64,000 nt of DNA from Nonomuraea aurantiaca. GTDB taxonomy: Bacteria > Actinomycetota > Actinomycetes > Streptosporangiales > Streptosporangiaceae. Each line of letters starts with the position of its first letter. The first letter of the stretch is position 1. This document shows positions 17,498 through 25,496 of this stretch, in pieces. The notes beneath the pieces are model-generated. The model had not been told where the DNA came from, made no database searches, and saw only the letters and a program-made list of their open reading frames with translations. Location: contig NZ_JAIWNB010000001.1 in assembly GCF_020215705.1 (NCBI RefSeq), forward strand, positions 1,116,001 to 1,180,000, given 5' to 3'. The position numbers and the translations under genes are program-made.

Positions 17498-17878
17498 GTG
17501 AACGACACCCACAAGCTGGTCAACGAACTGTCCGAGCAGGTCTCCCGGCTCGTCAGAGACGAATTGCGGCTGGCGCGGCTGGAGCTCACGCGGAAGGGCA
17601 AGCAGGCGGGATTCGGCGCGGGCCTGTTCGGGGCGGCGGGAATGACCGCGTTCTTCGGCGGTGCCGCCCTGGTGGCGGCCGTCATTCTGCTGCTCGCCCT
17701 GGTGATGCCCGCCTGGGCGGCTGCCGCGGTTGTGGCGGGCGCCTTGTTCGCCGTTGCCGCAGTGCTGGGTCTCATCGGTAAGAACCAGGTGAAACAGGCC
17801 GCGCCGCTGGTGCCGGAAGAGACGATCGCCAGCGTCAAGGCCGATATCGACGTGGTCAAGGAGAGGGCTCGGCGATGA
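17498..17878 (+). CDS. Phage-holin-family (Phage_holin_3_6-like) membrane protein
   Basis: A 126-residue protein with an amphipathic N-terminal helix (VNELSEQVSRLVRDELRLARLEL), two adjacent hydrophobic helices (about 40-70 and 72-95) and a basic/charged C-terminus. This is the actinobacterial 'phage holin family' layout usually found beside DUF3618 proteins, as here. It is not a prophage gene in this setting; a role in envelope or membrane organisation is presumed. Its stop overlaps the next gene's start (ATGA), so the pair is coupled. Its GTG lies directly behind the RBS-masking hairpin. Confidence 0.85.
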   Translation: MNDTHKLVNELSEQVSRLVRDELRLARLELTRKGKQAGFGAGLFGAAGMTAFFGGAALVAAVILLLALVMPAWAAAAVVAGALFAVAAVLGLIGKNQVKQAAPLVPEETIASVKADIDVVKERARR

Positions 17879-18633
17879 GTGAGACGGACCCCGAATACGG
17901 CGAGCAGGGATACAGCGAGCAGCACGCCGGGGACGTGGGCGCCCGCCGGACGACGGTCGGCATGCCGACGGACCACGAGTCCGTCAACGTACCGCCGACC
18001 AGGCCGGGCGCGGCGGAGAACGCGACGAAGGCGGAGGCCGCCCGTCAGGAGCACGAGACCTTCATCCCCGAACCCCCCTTGGTCGACGACCGGACCGAGG
18101 CGGCGGAGGCCAGGGAAGGCGAGACGGAGTCGCTGAGGGCGGAATCGGCGACCGACGACGATGATGAGGAAGAGGACGACGTGCACAAAAACATCAAGGA
18201 AACCCGTCAGGAACTCGGAGACACCGTGGCGGCCCTGGCCGACAAGGCGGACGTGAAGGGCCGGGCGAACGACGCGGCGGAGGCGGCGAAGGGCAAGGCC
18301 ACCGAGGTGGCCGGGGTCGCCAAGGACAAGGCGGCGGTGGTGGCCGAGGTCGCCAAGGACAAGGCCGCCGTAGTGGCCGAGGTCGCGAAGGACAAGGCGG
18401 CGGTGGTGGCCGAGGTCGCCAAGGACAAGGCCGCCGTAGTGGCGGACGTCGCGAAGGACAAGGCCGCCGAGGTGGCGGACAAGGTACGAGATGTCACCCC
18501 CGACCAGGTCAAGGAAGCGGCCGACAAGGTCACCACGGAGGCCAGGAAGCGCCCCGTGCTGGCCATCGCCGCCGCCGGTGCCCTCGTGGCCCTGGTCCTG
18601 CGCCGGATCATGAGGCGCAACAAGAGCAAGTGA
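17875..18633 (+). CDS. DUF3618 protein with 11-residue Ala/Lys repeats
   Basis: A 252-residue protein. Residues 1-100 are acidic and low-complexity (ending DDDDEEEDD). The DUF3618 signature NIKETRQELGDTVAALADKADVK starts near residue 105. Five 11-residue units of the type VAKDKAAVVAE (residues 148-202) would form a long amphipathic helix like apolipoprotein or LEA repeats. A short C-terminal hydrophobic segment (VLAIAAAGALVALVLRR) with a basic tail anchors it in the membrane. It is coupled to the holin-like gene. It probably lies along the membrane surface; its function is not established. Confidence 0.85.
   Translation: MSETDPEYGEQGYSEQHAGDVGARRTTVGMPTDHESVNVPPTRPGAAENATKAEAARQEHETFIPEPPLVDDRTEAAEAREGETESLRAESATDDDDEEEDDVHKNIKETRQELGDTVAALADKADVKGRANDAAEAAKGKATEVAGVAKDKAAVVAEVAKDKAAVVAEVAKDKAAVVAEVAKDKAAVVADVAKDKAAEVADKVRDVTPDQVKEAADKVTTEARKRPVLAIAAAGALVALVLRRIMRRNKSK
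18316..18480 (+). repeat. Five tandem 33-bp repeats coding the 11-residue units
   Basis: Units run 18316-18348, 18349-18381, 18382-18414, 18415-18447 and 18448-18480. Units 1 and 3 share GCGGCGGTGGTG, while units 2 and 4 share GCCGCCGTAGTG, so the array grew by copying a 66-bp pair. Being a multiple of three, it can change length without breaking the frame. Confidence 0.9.
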
Positions 18634-18658
18634 GCCCCCGAGCCGATAGCCTGCCTGA

Positions 18659-19099
18659 GTGATTCGTCGAACGGCCGCCACAGCCCTGCTGGCCCTCCTC
18701 ATGCTGGGGGCCGGCACGGGCTGTGGCGCGGGGTCGGCCGTCAACGACTACGGCAAGGTCATCAAGGGCGCCAAGGGCTCGACCGTCACGGTGGAGGTCG
18801 GTCCGGGCCAGCGGTTCTCGCTGGCCGTGGTCGACAACCCGTCCACCGGCGATCAGTGGCGCCTCGTGGCGGTGCCCGACGCCAAGGTGGCCTCGTTCAT
18901 CAGCAAGGAATACAAGAGCGAGGGCGGCGGGACGGGCTCGGGCGGCACGAGTTACTTCGTCTTCAACGGCAAGCACCCGGGCAACACCGAGATCAGGCTG
19001 TACGACTGCTGGCGCTGTCCCAGTGCCGGCGCCAGCCCCGTCGACGAGCAGAGCAAGGCGCAGTCGGGCGAAGCGATCTTCGCGGTCGTCGTCAAATAG
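18659..19099 (+). CDS. Chagasin (I42)-type protease inhibitor lipoprotein
   Basis: A 146-residue exported protein. The N-terminus is a signal peptide (IRRTAATALLALLMLGAGTGC) with a near-lipobox Cys at about 22, so probably a lipoprotein. The mature domain has the chagasin-family NPSTGDQW loop (L2-like NPTTGY/F-W motif) and GTSYFVFNGKHPGNTEIRLYD before the last strand, matching inhibitors of papain-like cysteine proteases. It could inhibit host, competitor or own secreted proteases. Starts with GTG 25 bp after the DUF3618 gene. Confidence 0.8.
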   Translation: MIRRTAATALLALLMLGAGTGCGAGSAVNDYGKVIKGAKGSTVTVEVGPGQRFSLAVVDNPSTGDQWRLVAVPDAKVASFISKEYKSEGGGTGSGGTSYFVFNGKHPGNTEIRLYDCWRCPSAGASPVDEQSKAQSGEAIFAVVVK

Positions 19100-19119
19100 A
19101 GCACCCGTGGGGGAGACCT

Positions 19120-19827
19120 GTGGATTTCATGCGCGTGCGTGCCTCGACCGACGGCGCGGAGACGATCTCGTGGTGGACCGGTGACGTCTACGGCTGGCAG
19201 CAGGACGACGGCCCGCACCACCTGTTCGGCTTCGAGGGCGTCAACGTGGCCAGGGCGGTCGAGACCGACGGCGGCTGGCAGATGCTGACCAGGGAGGCCG
19301 CGGCCTACCTCGACCCGAAGTCCCGCGAGATCCTCGGCACCTGGGACAACCCGTTCACCGGGGCGTCCGTCGAGGTCCAGCACGTCTTCAACGACCCGGT
19401 CAACCAGCGCTTCGGCGCCTACCCGGTCCCCACCACCAGGCTCGGCGACCAGGTCGTCTTCAACGCCGACATCCGGCTGGCCTACCCGTCACCGCTCAAG
19501 GTCGCCGACTATCCCGACAACTCGGCCAGTGACACCTACCGGGCGCTGGAGCTGTTCCAGTTCTTCGCCTCGGCCAAGGATCTCGATTCCGGGGTGCCGA
19601 GCGTGCCGTGTGTGTTCTCGTGGTGCCGGGTCTCGCCGTGGCTGCCGTGGATGGCGATGGGGCAGCGCCAGGGTGGGCTGGTCTACCACTGCCGCGGCCA
19701 CAAGACGACCGAGGTGCCCGACCGGCTCCGCGCGCACGTGGGCGAGCACTTCCTGCACGCGCCCGAGGAGTGGTCGGCGCCCAACGTGACCAGCTGGACG
19801 GCCTTCGCGGACAAGGCCGCCCGATAA
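19120..19827 (+). CDS. DUF1838-family protein
   Basis: A 235-residue protein with DUF1838 family features: WWTGDVYGW near the start, FGFEGVNVARAV, the central TREAAAYLDPKSREIL and WDNPFTG segment, and the Trp/Cys-rich FSWCRVSPWLPWMAMGQRQGG followed by YHCRGHK. The biochemical role is unknown; some relatives are annotated with lipid or aromatic metabolism. The GTG start has GGGGGAGA 4-5 nt upstream, and an ATG three codons in is an alternative. It lies 20 bp after the chagasin-like gene. Confidence 0.75.
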   Translation: MDFMRVRASTDGAETISWWTGDVYGWQQDDGPHHLFGFEGVNVARAVETDGGWQMLTREAAAYLDPKSREILGTWDNPFTGASVEVQHVFNDPVNQRFGAYPVPTTRLGDQVVFNADIRLAYPSPLKVADYPDNSASDTYRALELFQFFASAKDLDSGVPSVPCVFSWCRVSPWLPWMAMGQRQGGLVYHCRGHKTTEVPDRLRAHVGEHFLHAPEEWSAPNVTSWTAFADKAAR

Positions 19828-19904
19828 GGCCGGGCAGGCCGCCCGTCAAAGCCGGCCAGGCCGCCCGGACAGGTCCGCCTGATAAAGCCCGGTAGGGTCG
19901 GCCG

Positions 19905-20318
19905 GTGAGCAACGACCTGTTCTGCGAGATCGTCGCGGGCGAGCGGCCCGCCCACATCGTCCACTCCGACGAGGTCGCCGTCGCCTTCCTCGACGTCCGC
20001 CCGGTCTTCAAGGGCCACGTCCTGGTCGTACCGAGGATCCATGTCGAGACCTTCGGCGAGCTCGACGACGTCGGCCCCTTCTTCGAGCGGGTCCAGCTGG
20101 TGACCCGCGCGGTCGAGGAGGGCCTGGAGGCGGCCGGCACGTTCGTCGCGATGAACAACCGGATCAGCCAGAGCGTGGCCCATCTGCACGTCCACGTGGT
20201 GCCGCGCAACCCGAAGGACGGATTGCGCGGTTTCTTCTGGCCCCGCACCAAGTACGCCTCCGAGGACGAGGCGCGGTCCTATGCCGAGCTGATCGCTAAA
20301 GCGCTTCCTGCGGAGTGA
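19905..20318 (+). CDS. HIT-family nucleotide hydrolase/transferase
   Basis: A 137-residue histidine-triad protein with the triad H93-x-H95-x-H97 in HLHVHVVP. N-terminal FCEIVAGERPAHIVHSDE and GHVLVVPRIHVETF are characteristic of the Hint branch, which hydrolyses AMP-linked substrates. It starts with GTG. Its 3' end overlaps the convergent OFA transporter gene by 23 bp. Confidence 0.92.
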   Translation: MSNDLFCEIVAGERPAHIVHSDEVAVAFLDVRPVFKGHVLVVPRIHVETFGELDDVGPFFERVQLVTRAVEEGLEAAGTFVAMNNRISQSVAHLHVHVVPRNPKDGLRGFFWPRTKYASEDEARSYAELIAKALPAE

Positions 20319-21522
20319 CGACCCGCTCGGCCTTCGGCGGCCGGGTGACGAGCGGCAGCACGAGGGCCACCAGCGCGATGATCCCGATCACGGTGAACGC
20401 CGTCGTGTAGTTGTCGCCCGAGATGAGCGCGGCCGCGAGCAGCGGCCCGACGATGCCGCCCACGCTCCAGGCCACGATCATCAGCCCGTAGATGCCTCCC
20501 GCGTTGCGCAGGCCGAAGAAGTCGCCCGCGGTGGCGGGCATGGTGCCGAACCCGCCGCCGTAGCAGAGATAGACCACCGCCGACAGGACCGCGAACACGG
20601 CCACCTGCGAGGCGTGGCCGAGCAGCAGGAAGCAGATCCCCTGCAGGCCGAGCATCCCGGCGAAGGCGACCATCCGCCCGGTCCGCTCCGAGATCCAGCC
20701 CCAGAAGATCCGCCCGGCACCGTTGAACAGCCCCATGACACCGGTCAGCGTGGCCGCGGCGGCCGCGGTGTACCCGGCGATGGACGTGGCGGCCGAGCTG
20801 ATCACCGAGATGAGCGCGATGCCCGCGGTCACGTTGAGACAGAGGACGCCGGCCAGTAGGTACCACTGGGGCGTACGCAGCGCCTCGCCCTGCGTGTACT
20901 CGCGCCCGCTGGCGGCGATCCGCCCGGTCGCGGCCACCTGGTAGTCCGCCGGCGGGTTGCGGAAGAAGAACGCGCCCACCAGTGTCATCACCAGGTACGC
21001 CACCCCGAGCGTGAGGAACGCCCGGGTCGGCACCACCGGGTTGGACTCCACCAGCCGTTGCGCGACGGGCGAGGTCACCACGGCGCCGAAGCCGAAGCCG
21101 CCCACCGCGATCCCGGTGATCAGCCCGCGCTTGTCCGGGAACCACTTCTGCAGCATGGCGATCGGCACGATGTAACCGAGCCCGAGGCCGAAGCCCGCGA
21201 TGACGCCGTAGCCGAGGATGAGCAGCCATAACCGCGAGTGATCGGCGGCGAAGCCGGCCAGCAGGATGCCGGCCGAGTAGAGCACGCCGCCCGCCAGGGC
21301 GACCGGCCGGGGGCCGCGCATGTCCTGGATCCGGCCGCCGATGAAGGTGCCCAGGAAGATCATGCCGATCGTCACCGAGAACGGCAGCGCGGCCTCTGCC
21401 TTGGTGAGGTCGAAGTCGCTGGCCTTGGCCTGGAGCGCCTTGGAGAACACGCTCCAGGAGTAGACGGCGCCGAGTGCGAGCTGGAAGAGTACCGCGGCTG
21501 CCGCGAGTAACCAGCGATTCAT
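20296..21522 (-). CDS. OFA-type MFS transporter (oxalate/formate antiporter family)
   Basis: A 408-residue, 12-helix major facilitator of the OxlT/OFA group. The N-terminal helix contains LGAVYSWSVFSKALQ, a clear OFA signature. GGFGFGAVVTSP lies mid-protein, and YGGGFGTMPATAGDFFGLRNAGGIYG in the second half is the family's second hallmark. The ligand is probably a small carboxylate, but this is not determinable here. The ATG at 21522 overlaps the TGA of a possible 14-codon leader ORF that has its own good RBS (see 21519-21563). Convergent with the HIT gene. Confidence 0.88.
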   Translation of the reverse strand: MNRWLLAAAAVLFQLALGAVYSWSVFSKALQAKASDFDLTKAEAALPFSVTIGMIFLGTFIGGRIQDMRGPRPVALAGGVLYSAGILLAGFAADHSRLWLLILGYGVIAGFGLGLGYIVPIAMLQKWFPDKRGLITGIAVGGFGFGAVVTSPVAQRLVESNPVVPTRAFLTLGVAYLVMTLVGAFFFRNPPADYQVAATGRIAASGREYTQGEALRTPQWYLLAGVLCLNVTAGIALISVISSAATSIAGYTAAAAATLTGVMGLFNGAGRIFWGWISERTGRMVAFAGMLGLQGICFLLLGHASQVAVFAVLSAVVYLCYGGGFGTMPATAGDFFGLRNAGGIYGLMIVAWSVGGIVGPLLAAALISGDNYTTAFTVIGIIALVALVLPLVTRPPKAERVVTPQEAL

Positions 21523-21563
21523 CCGACCCAGCCCGCCGGTGTGTACTTCGGATCGAGGCCCAT
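21519..21563 (-). CDS. Possible 14-residue leader peptide upstream of OFA transporter
   Basis: A short frame MGLDPKYTPAGWVG-stop with AAGGAG 7 nt upstream of its ATG. Its TGA overlaps the transporter ATG as ATGA, so the only strong ribosome-binding site serves this leader and the transporter would be translated by reinitiation. Alternatively, a 1-nt change has split an originally longer transporter N-terminus. Confidence 0.45.
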   Translation of the reverse strand: MGLDPKYTPAGWVG

Positions 21564-21640
21564 GACAGAACTCCTTGCTTTTTGTCGGAACGTAGATCGA
21601 GACTGCAAAAGCGTCAAGGCGGGCATTAAGCTCCGGCGAC

Positions 21641-22819
21641 GTGGAGTACCTGGTCGGAGTCGCCGTGGTGACCGTGCTCGTGGGCGTGCCCGCGATCGTG
21701 CTCTGGAGGGTCCTGCGCGGGCGGCGCGAGCTGGGCACCAGCCCGGCTGAGCGGGCCACGTTCGAGACCCTGCACACCGCGTCTCTGGCCGGGCCGCCGC
21801 TGCGCGCCGGGCTGACCGAGGAGGCCGTCCAGAAGGCGTCGCGGCACCTGCGTACGCTGCTCGGCTCCTCGGCGCTGGCGATCACCGACGGGAAGCGGCT
21901 GCTCGTCTACGACGGCGCGGGGGAGCACCACGCGAGTCAGGCGTTCGAGCACGCGGGCGCGACGCTGAAGGACGGCCGCACCCAGGTGCTCGCCATCGAG
22001 TGCGAGCTGCTCGAATGCCCGATCCGGCACGCCGTGGTCGTACCGCTCACCACCGACGACCGGGTCGTCGGCGCGCTGGCGGCCTACGGCCCGCATGCCT
22101 CGGCGGGGCTGGTCAGGGCCGCCCAGGAGGTGGCCGGGTGGGTGGACTCGCAGCTGGAGCTGGCCGAGCTGGACCGCTCCCGCACCCTCCTGATGGAGGC
22201 CGAGGTACGGGCGCTGCGGGCGCAGATCTCGCCGCACTTCATCTACAACTCGCTGACCACGATCGCGTCGTTCGTCCGCACCGACCCCGAACGCGCCCGC
22301 GAGCTGCTGCTGGAGTTCGCCGACTTCACCCGCTACTCCTTCCGCAGGCACGGCGAGTTCACCACGCTGGCCGAGGAGCTGCGCTCGATCGACCGCTACC
22401 TGATCCTGGAACGCGCCCGCTTCGGCGACCAGCTCCAGGTGACCCTCCGCATCGCCCCTGAAGTGCTGCCGGTCGCGGTGCCGTTCCTGTGCCTGCAGCC
22501 GCTGGTGGAGAACGCCGTCCGCCACGGCCTGGAGAGCAAGAACGGCGTCGGCCGCATCACGATCGTCGCCGAGGACGCCGGAGCCGAGTGCCGCATCAAC
22601 GTCGAGGACGACGGCCTCGGCATGGAGCCCGACAACCTGCGCCGCATCCTCGCCGGTGAGATAGCCCCCGCGGGCGGCGTGGGGCTGGCCAACGTGGACG
22701 AGCGGCTCCGCCAGGTGTACGGAGACGAGTACGGGCTGGTCGTCGAGACAGGCCCCGGAGCGGGCACGAAGGTCAACATCAGGTTGCCGAAGTATCACCC
22801 CGGCGTCTCGGCCCGTTGA
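21641..22819 (+). CDS. LytS-type sensor histidine kinase
   Basis: A 392-residue kinase with one N-terminal membrane helix (residues 3-22). A GAF-like sensory region spans about 40-175, followed by a His_kinase (LytS/YehU) domain with phosphoacceptor H199 in ISPHFIYNSLTTIASFVR. The ATPase N-box is LQPLVENAVRHGLESK, and the G-box GVGLANVDERLRQVYG. It starts with GTG. The partner LytTR regulator starts 33 bp downstream, followed by the DUF485/symporter genes. This resembles the BtsS/YpdA-type sensing of small carboxylates coupled to a transporter gene, which is an inference from context. Confidence 0.92.
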   Translation: MEYLVGVAVVTVLVGVPAIVLWRVLRGRRELGTSPAERATFETLHTASLAGPPLRAGLTEEAVQKASRHLRTLLGSSALAITDGKRLLVYDGAGEHHASQAFEHAGATLKDGRTQVLAIECELLECPIRHAVVVPLTTDDRVVGALAAYGPHASAGLVRAAQEVAGWVDSQLELAELDRSRTLLMEAEVRALRAQISPHFIYNSLTTIASFVRTDPERARELLLEFADFTRYSFRRHGEFTTLAEELRSIDRYLILERARFGDQLQVTLRIAPEVLPVAVPFLCLQPLVENAVRHGLESKNGVGRITIVAEDAGAECRINVEDDGLGMEPDNLRRILAGEIAPAGGVGLANVDERLRQVYGDEYGLVVETGPGAGTKVNIRLPKYHPGVSAR

Positions 22820-22852
22820 CCTCGATCTTTGTTGTCTGTTTTATCACTGTCT

Positions 22853-23602
22853 ATGGCACAACTCCGGGTCCTCGCCGTCGACGACGAGCTACCCGCTCTG
22901 GAAGACCTGTCGTACTTGCTCCGCGCCGATCCTCGCATCGGGGAGGTGGCCACCGCGAGGGACGGCGCCGCGGCGCTGAGGCTGCTCGACCGTGCCATCG
23001 CCGACGGCCGGCCGATCGACGCCGTCTTCCTCGACATCAGGATGCGCGGGCTCGACGGCGTGGTGCTCGGGCGGCTGCTGTCGCAGTTCGCCAACCCGCC
23101 CAGGGTCGTGTTCGTCACCGCGTACGAGGAGCACGCGGTCGACGCCTTCGAGATCAAGGCCGAGGACTACCTGCTCAAACCGGTGCGCCCCGAACGGCTG
23201 GCCGAGGCGATCAGGCGGGTGGCCGTCTCGGCTGACGTACCGGTCGAGCTCGGCGAATCCGACACGATTCCGGTCGAGCTGGGAGGCGTGACCCGGTTCG
23301 TCTCCAGCGCCGACGTGGTCTACGTCGAGGCGCACGGCGACTACGCCCGCCTGCACACCGCCGCGGGCAGCCACCTGGTACGCATCCCGCTGGCCACGCT
23401 GGAGGACCGCTGGGCCTCGGCCGGGTTCGTCCGGGTGCACCGCAGCCACCTGGTCGCGGTCAAGCACATCGAGGAGCTGCACATCGACTCGGGCAAGTGC
23501 ACGGTCCGGGTCGGCGACACCGAGATCCCGGTCAGCCGCCGCCACACCCGCGAACTGCGCGACATGCTCGTCCGCAGGGCCAAGAGAGGACGGCCGGAGT
23601 GA
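22853..23602 (+). CDS. LytTR-type response regulator
   Basis: A 249-residue regulator. The N-terminal receiver has the acidic pair in VLAVDDE and phosphoacceptor D61 in AVFLDIRM, with T/K in VTAYEEHA and LLKPVRP. A LytTR DNA-binding domain follows from about 145 (VTRFVSSADVVYVEAHGDYARLHT, then FVRVHRSHLVAVKHIEELH). The start is the ATG at 22853, not the in-frame upstream codons. Its TGA overlaps the GTG of the DUF485-like gene, so this regulator is translated with the transporter it probably controls. Confidence 0.93.
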   Translation: MAQLRVLAVDDELPALEDLSYLLRADPRIGEVATARDGAAALRLLDRAIADGRPIDAVFLDIRMRGLDGVVLGRLLSQFANPPRVVFVTAYEEHAVDAFEIKAEDYLLKPVRPERLAEAIRRVAVSADVPVELGESDTIPVELGGVTRFVSSADVVYVEAHGDYARLHTAAGSHLVRIPLATLEDRWASAGFVRVHRSHLVAVKHIEELHIDSGKCTVRVGDTEIPVSRRHTRELRDMLVRRAKRGRPE

Positions 23603-24012
23603 GCCCGGAGCCCCGCCCCGCCCGCCGGGTGCCGCTCGCCCGCCACGACACCGCGCGCCGGGTCACGGTGACGAGTCCCCGGACCGCCGCCGCGCGCCGC
23701 CCCCGCTACCCGGCCACCCGTGAGATCGACGAGCAGACGCATCTCGGCGAGGTGTACATGCGCTCGCTGCTGCGCACCCAGTTCCGTCTGGCCCTGTTCG
23801 TCTGCACGGTGCTGGCGTGCGTGGTGTGCGGTCTGCCGCTGCTGTTCCTGGCCATCCCGGAGCTGCGCGAGGCGGACCTGCTGGGCATCCCGCTGCCGTG
23901 GGCGGTGCTGGCCGGCCTCATCTACCCCGCCTTCGTCGTGGGCGCCTGGCTCTACGTACGGCAGGCGGAACGCAACGAGCGCCACTTCGCCGACCTGGTC
24001 GAACGCCCATGA
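23599..24012 (+). CDS. DUF485-like two-helix membrane protein (symporter partner 1)
   Basis: A 137-residue protein. The N-terminal 50 residues are basic and Pro/Ala-rich. Two transmembrane helices (LALFVCTVLACVVCGLPLLFL and AVLAGLIYPAFVVGAWLYV) follow, with EVYMRSLLRTQFRL before the first, as in DUF485 proteins that accompany acetate-type symporters. GTGA overlap with the regulator upstream and ATGA overlap with the symporter downstream. Presumed accessory subunit or chaperone of the symporter. Confidence 0.8.
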   Translation: MSPEPRPARRVPLARHDTARRVTVTSPRTAAARRPRYPATREIDEQTHLGEVYMRSLLRTQFRLALFVCTVLACVVCGLPLLFLAIPELREADLLGIPLPWAVLAGLIYPAFVVGAWLYVRQAERNERHFADLVERP

Positions 24013-25496
24013 GCCTCACCGCGGTCGTGGTCGTGGTGGTGGCGGCCGTGCTCATCGGGGCGTTCGGCATCCGGTTCTCCCGTACGACCTCCGACTTCTA
24101 TGTCGCCTCCCGCTCGGTCAGCCCGCTGTGGAACGCCTCGGCGATCGGCGGCGAGTACCTGTCGGCGGCCTCGTTCCTCGGCGTGGCGGGGCTGATCCTG
24201 TCGTTCGGCGCCGACATGCTGTGGCTGCCCGTCGGCTGGACCGGCGGCTACCTCGTGCTGCTCGTGCTGGTCTCCGCGCCGCTGCGCCGCTCGGGCGCGT
24301 ACACGCTGCCCGACTTCGCCGAGGCCAGGCTGGAGTCGATGACCGTGCGCCGCACGGCCAGCGTGCTCGTCGTGCTCATCGGCTGGCTCTACCTGATGCC
24401 GCAGTTCCAGAGCGCGGGCCTGGTGCTGCGGACGGTCACCGGGGCGCCGGTGTGGGTGGGCGGGCTGCTGGTGGCGGCCGTGGTGGCGGTCAACGTGCTG
24501 TCGGGCGGCATGCGGTCGATCACGTTCGTGCAGGCCTTCCAGTACTGGCTCAAGCTGACGGCGCTGGCCGTACCGCTGGTGTTCCTGCTCATGGCGTGGC
24601 GCGCGGACGGGGCGCCCACGGTGAGCGCGGCCGACGCGGCCACCTGGCAGGTGCCGCTCGCCGGCGGCAAGGAGTACGGCCTGTACTCGACGTACTCGCT
24701 GATCCTGGCCACCTTTCTCGGCACGATGGGCCTGCCGCACGTGCTCGTCCGCTTCTACACCAACCCGGACGGCCGGGCCGCCCGCCGCACCACGCTCGTG
24801 GTCCTGTCGCTGCTCGGCGCGTTCTACCTGCTGCCCGCCCTGTACGGCTGGCTGGGCCGGATGTACGTGCCCGACCTGGTGGGGACCGACGCGGTCGTGC
24901 TGACCCTGCCGGAGCGGATGGTCGGCGGCACCCTGGGCGACCTGCTGACCGCGCTGGTCACGGCGGGGGCGTTCGCGGCGTTCCTGTCCACGTCGTCGGG
25001 GCTGACCGTGTCGGTGGCCGGGGTGATCGCCCAGGACCTGCTCAAGGGCAGCGTCCGCTCGTTCAGGGCCGCGACGCTCATGGCGGTCGCGGTGCCGCTG
25101 GTCCTGGCGCTGTGGGCGCGGGCCCTGCCGGTGGCCGACGTGGTGGGACTGGCGTTCGCGGTGGCCGCCTCGTCGTTCTGCCCGCTGCTCGTGCTCGGCA
25201 TCTGGTGGCGCCGGCTCAGCACCGCGGGCGCACTCGCCGGCCTGCTGGTGGGTGGCGGGCTGGCCAGCGCGGCGGTGCTGGCCACGATCACCGGCGGGCC
25301 ATGGGACGGGCTCGCGGGCGCCCTGCTGGCCCAGCCGGCCGCCTGGACCGTGCCGATCGCGTTCGCGGTGATGGTGTCGGTGTCGTTCCTGACCCCGCAC
25401 CGGGTCCCGGCGGGGGTGGCGCGGACCATGGTCCGTCTGCACACCCCGGAGGACCTCGACCTGGACCGCGGCGACTGGCGGCCCCGCTCGTCCTAA
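24009..25496 (+). CDS. Sodium:solute symporter (SSS family), module 1
   Basis: A 495-residue SSS-family transporter with about 13 helices. It shows the family's ASAIGGEYLSAASFLGVAGL in helix 2, GLPHVLVRFYTNPDGRAARR and the AFLSTSSGLTVSVAGVIAQDLL sodium-site region. It is related to ActP/YjcG cation-acetate symporters and to module 2 at 32429-34039, but diverged. The ligand is probably a short carboxylate. It is translationally coupled to the DUF485-like gene and behind the LytS/LytTR pair. Its 3' end overlaps the convergent LacI gene by 4 bp. Confidence 0.9.
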   Translation: MSLTAVVVVVVAAVLIGAFGIRFSRTTSDFYVASRSVSPLWNASAIGGEYLSAASFLGVAGLILSFGADMLWLPVGWTGGYLVLLVLVSAPLRRSGAYTLPDFAEARLESMTVRRTASVLVVLIGWLYLMPQFQSAGLVLRTVTGAPVWVGGLLVAAVVAVNVLSGGMRSITFVQAFQYWLKLTALAVPLVFLLMAWRADGAPTVSAADAATWQVPLAGGKEYGLYSTYSLILATFLGTMGLPHVLVRFYTNPDGRAARRTTLVVLSLLGAFYLLPALYGWLGRMYVPDLVGTDAVVLTLPERMVGGTLGDLLTALVTAGAFAAFLSTSSGLTVSVAGVIAQDLLKGSVRSFRAATLMAVAVPLVLALWARALPVADVVGLAFAVAASSFCPLLVLGIWWRRLSTAGALAGLLVGGGLASAAVLATITGGPWDGLAGALLAQPAAWTVPIAFAVMVSVSFLTPHRVPAGVARTMVRLHTPEDLDLDRGDWRPRSS

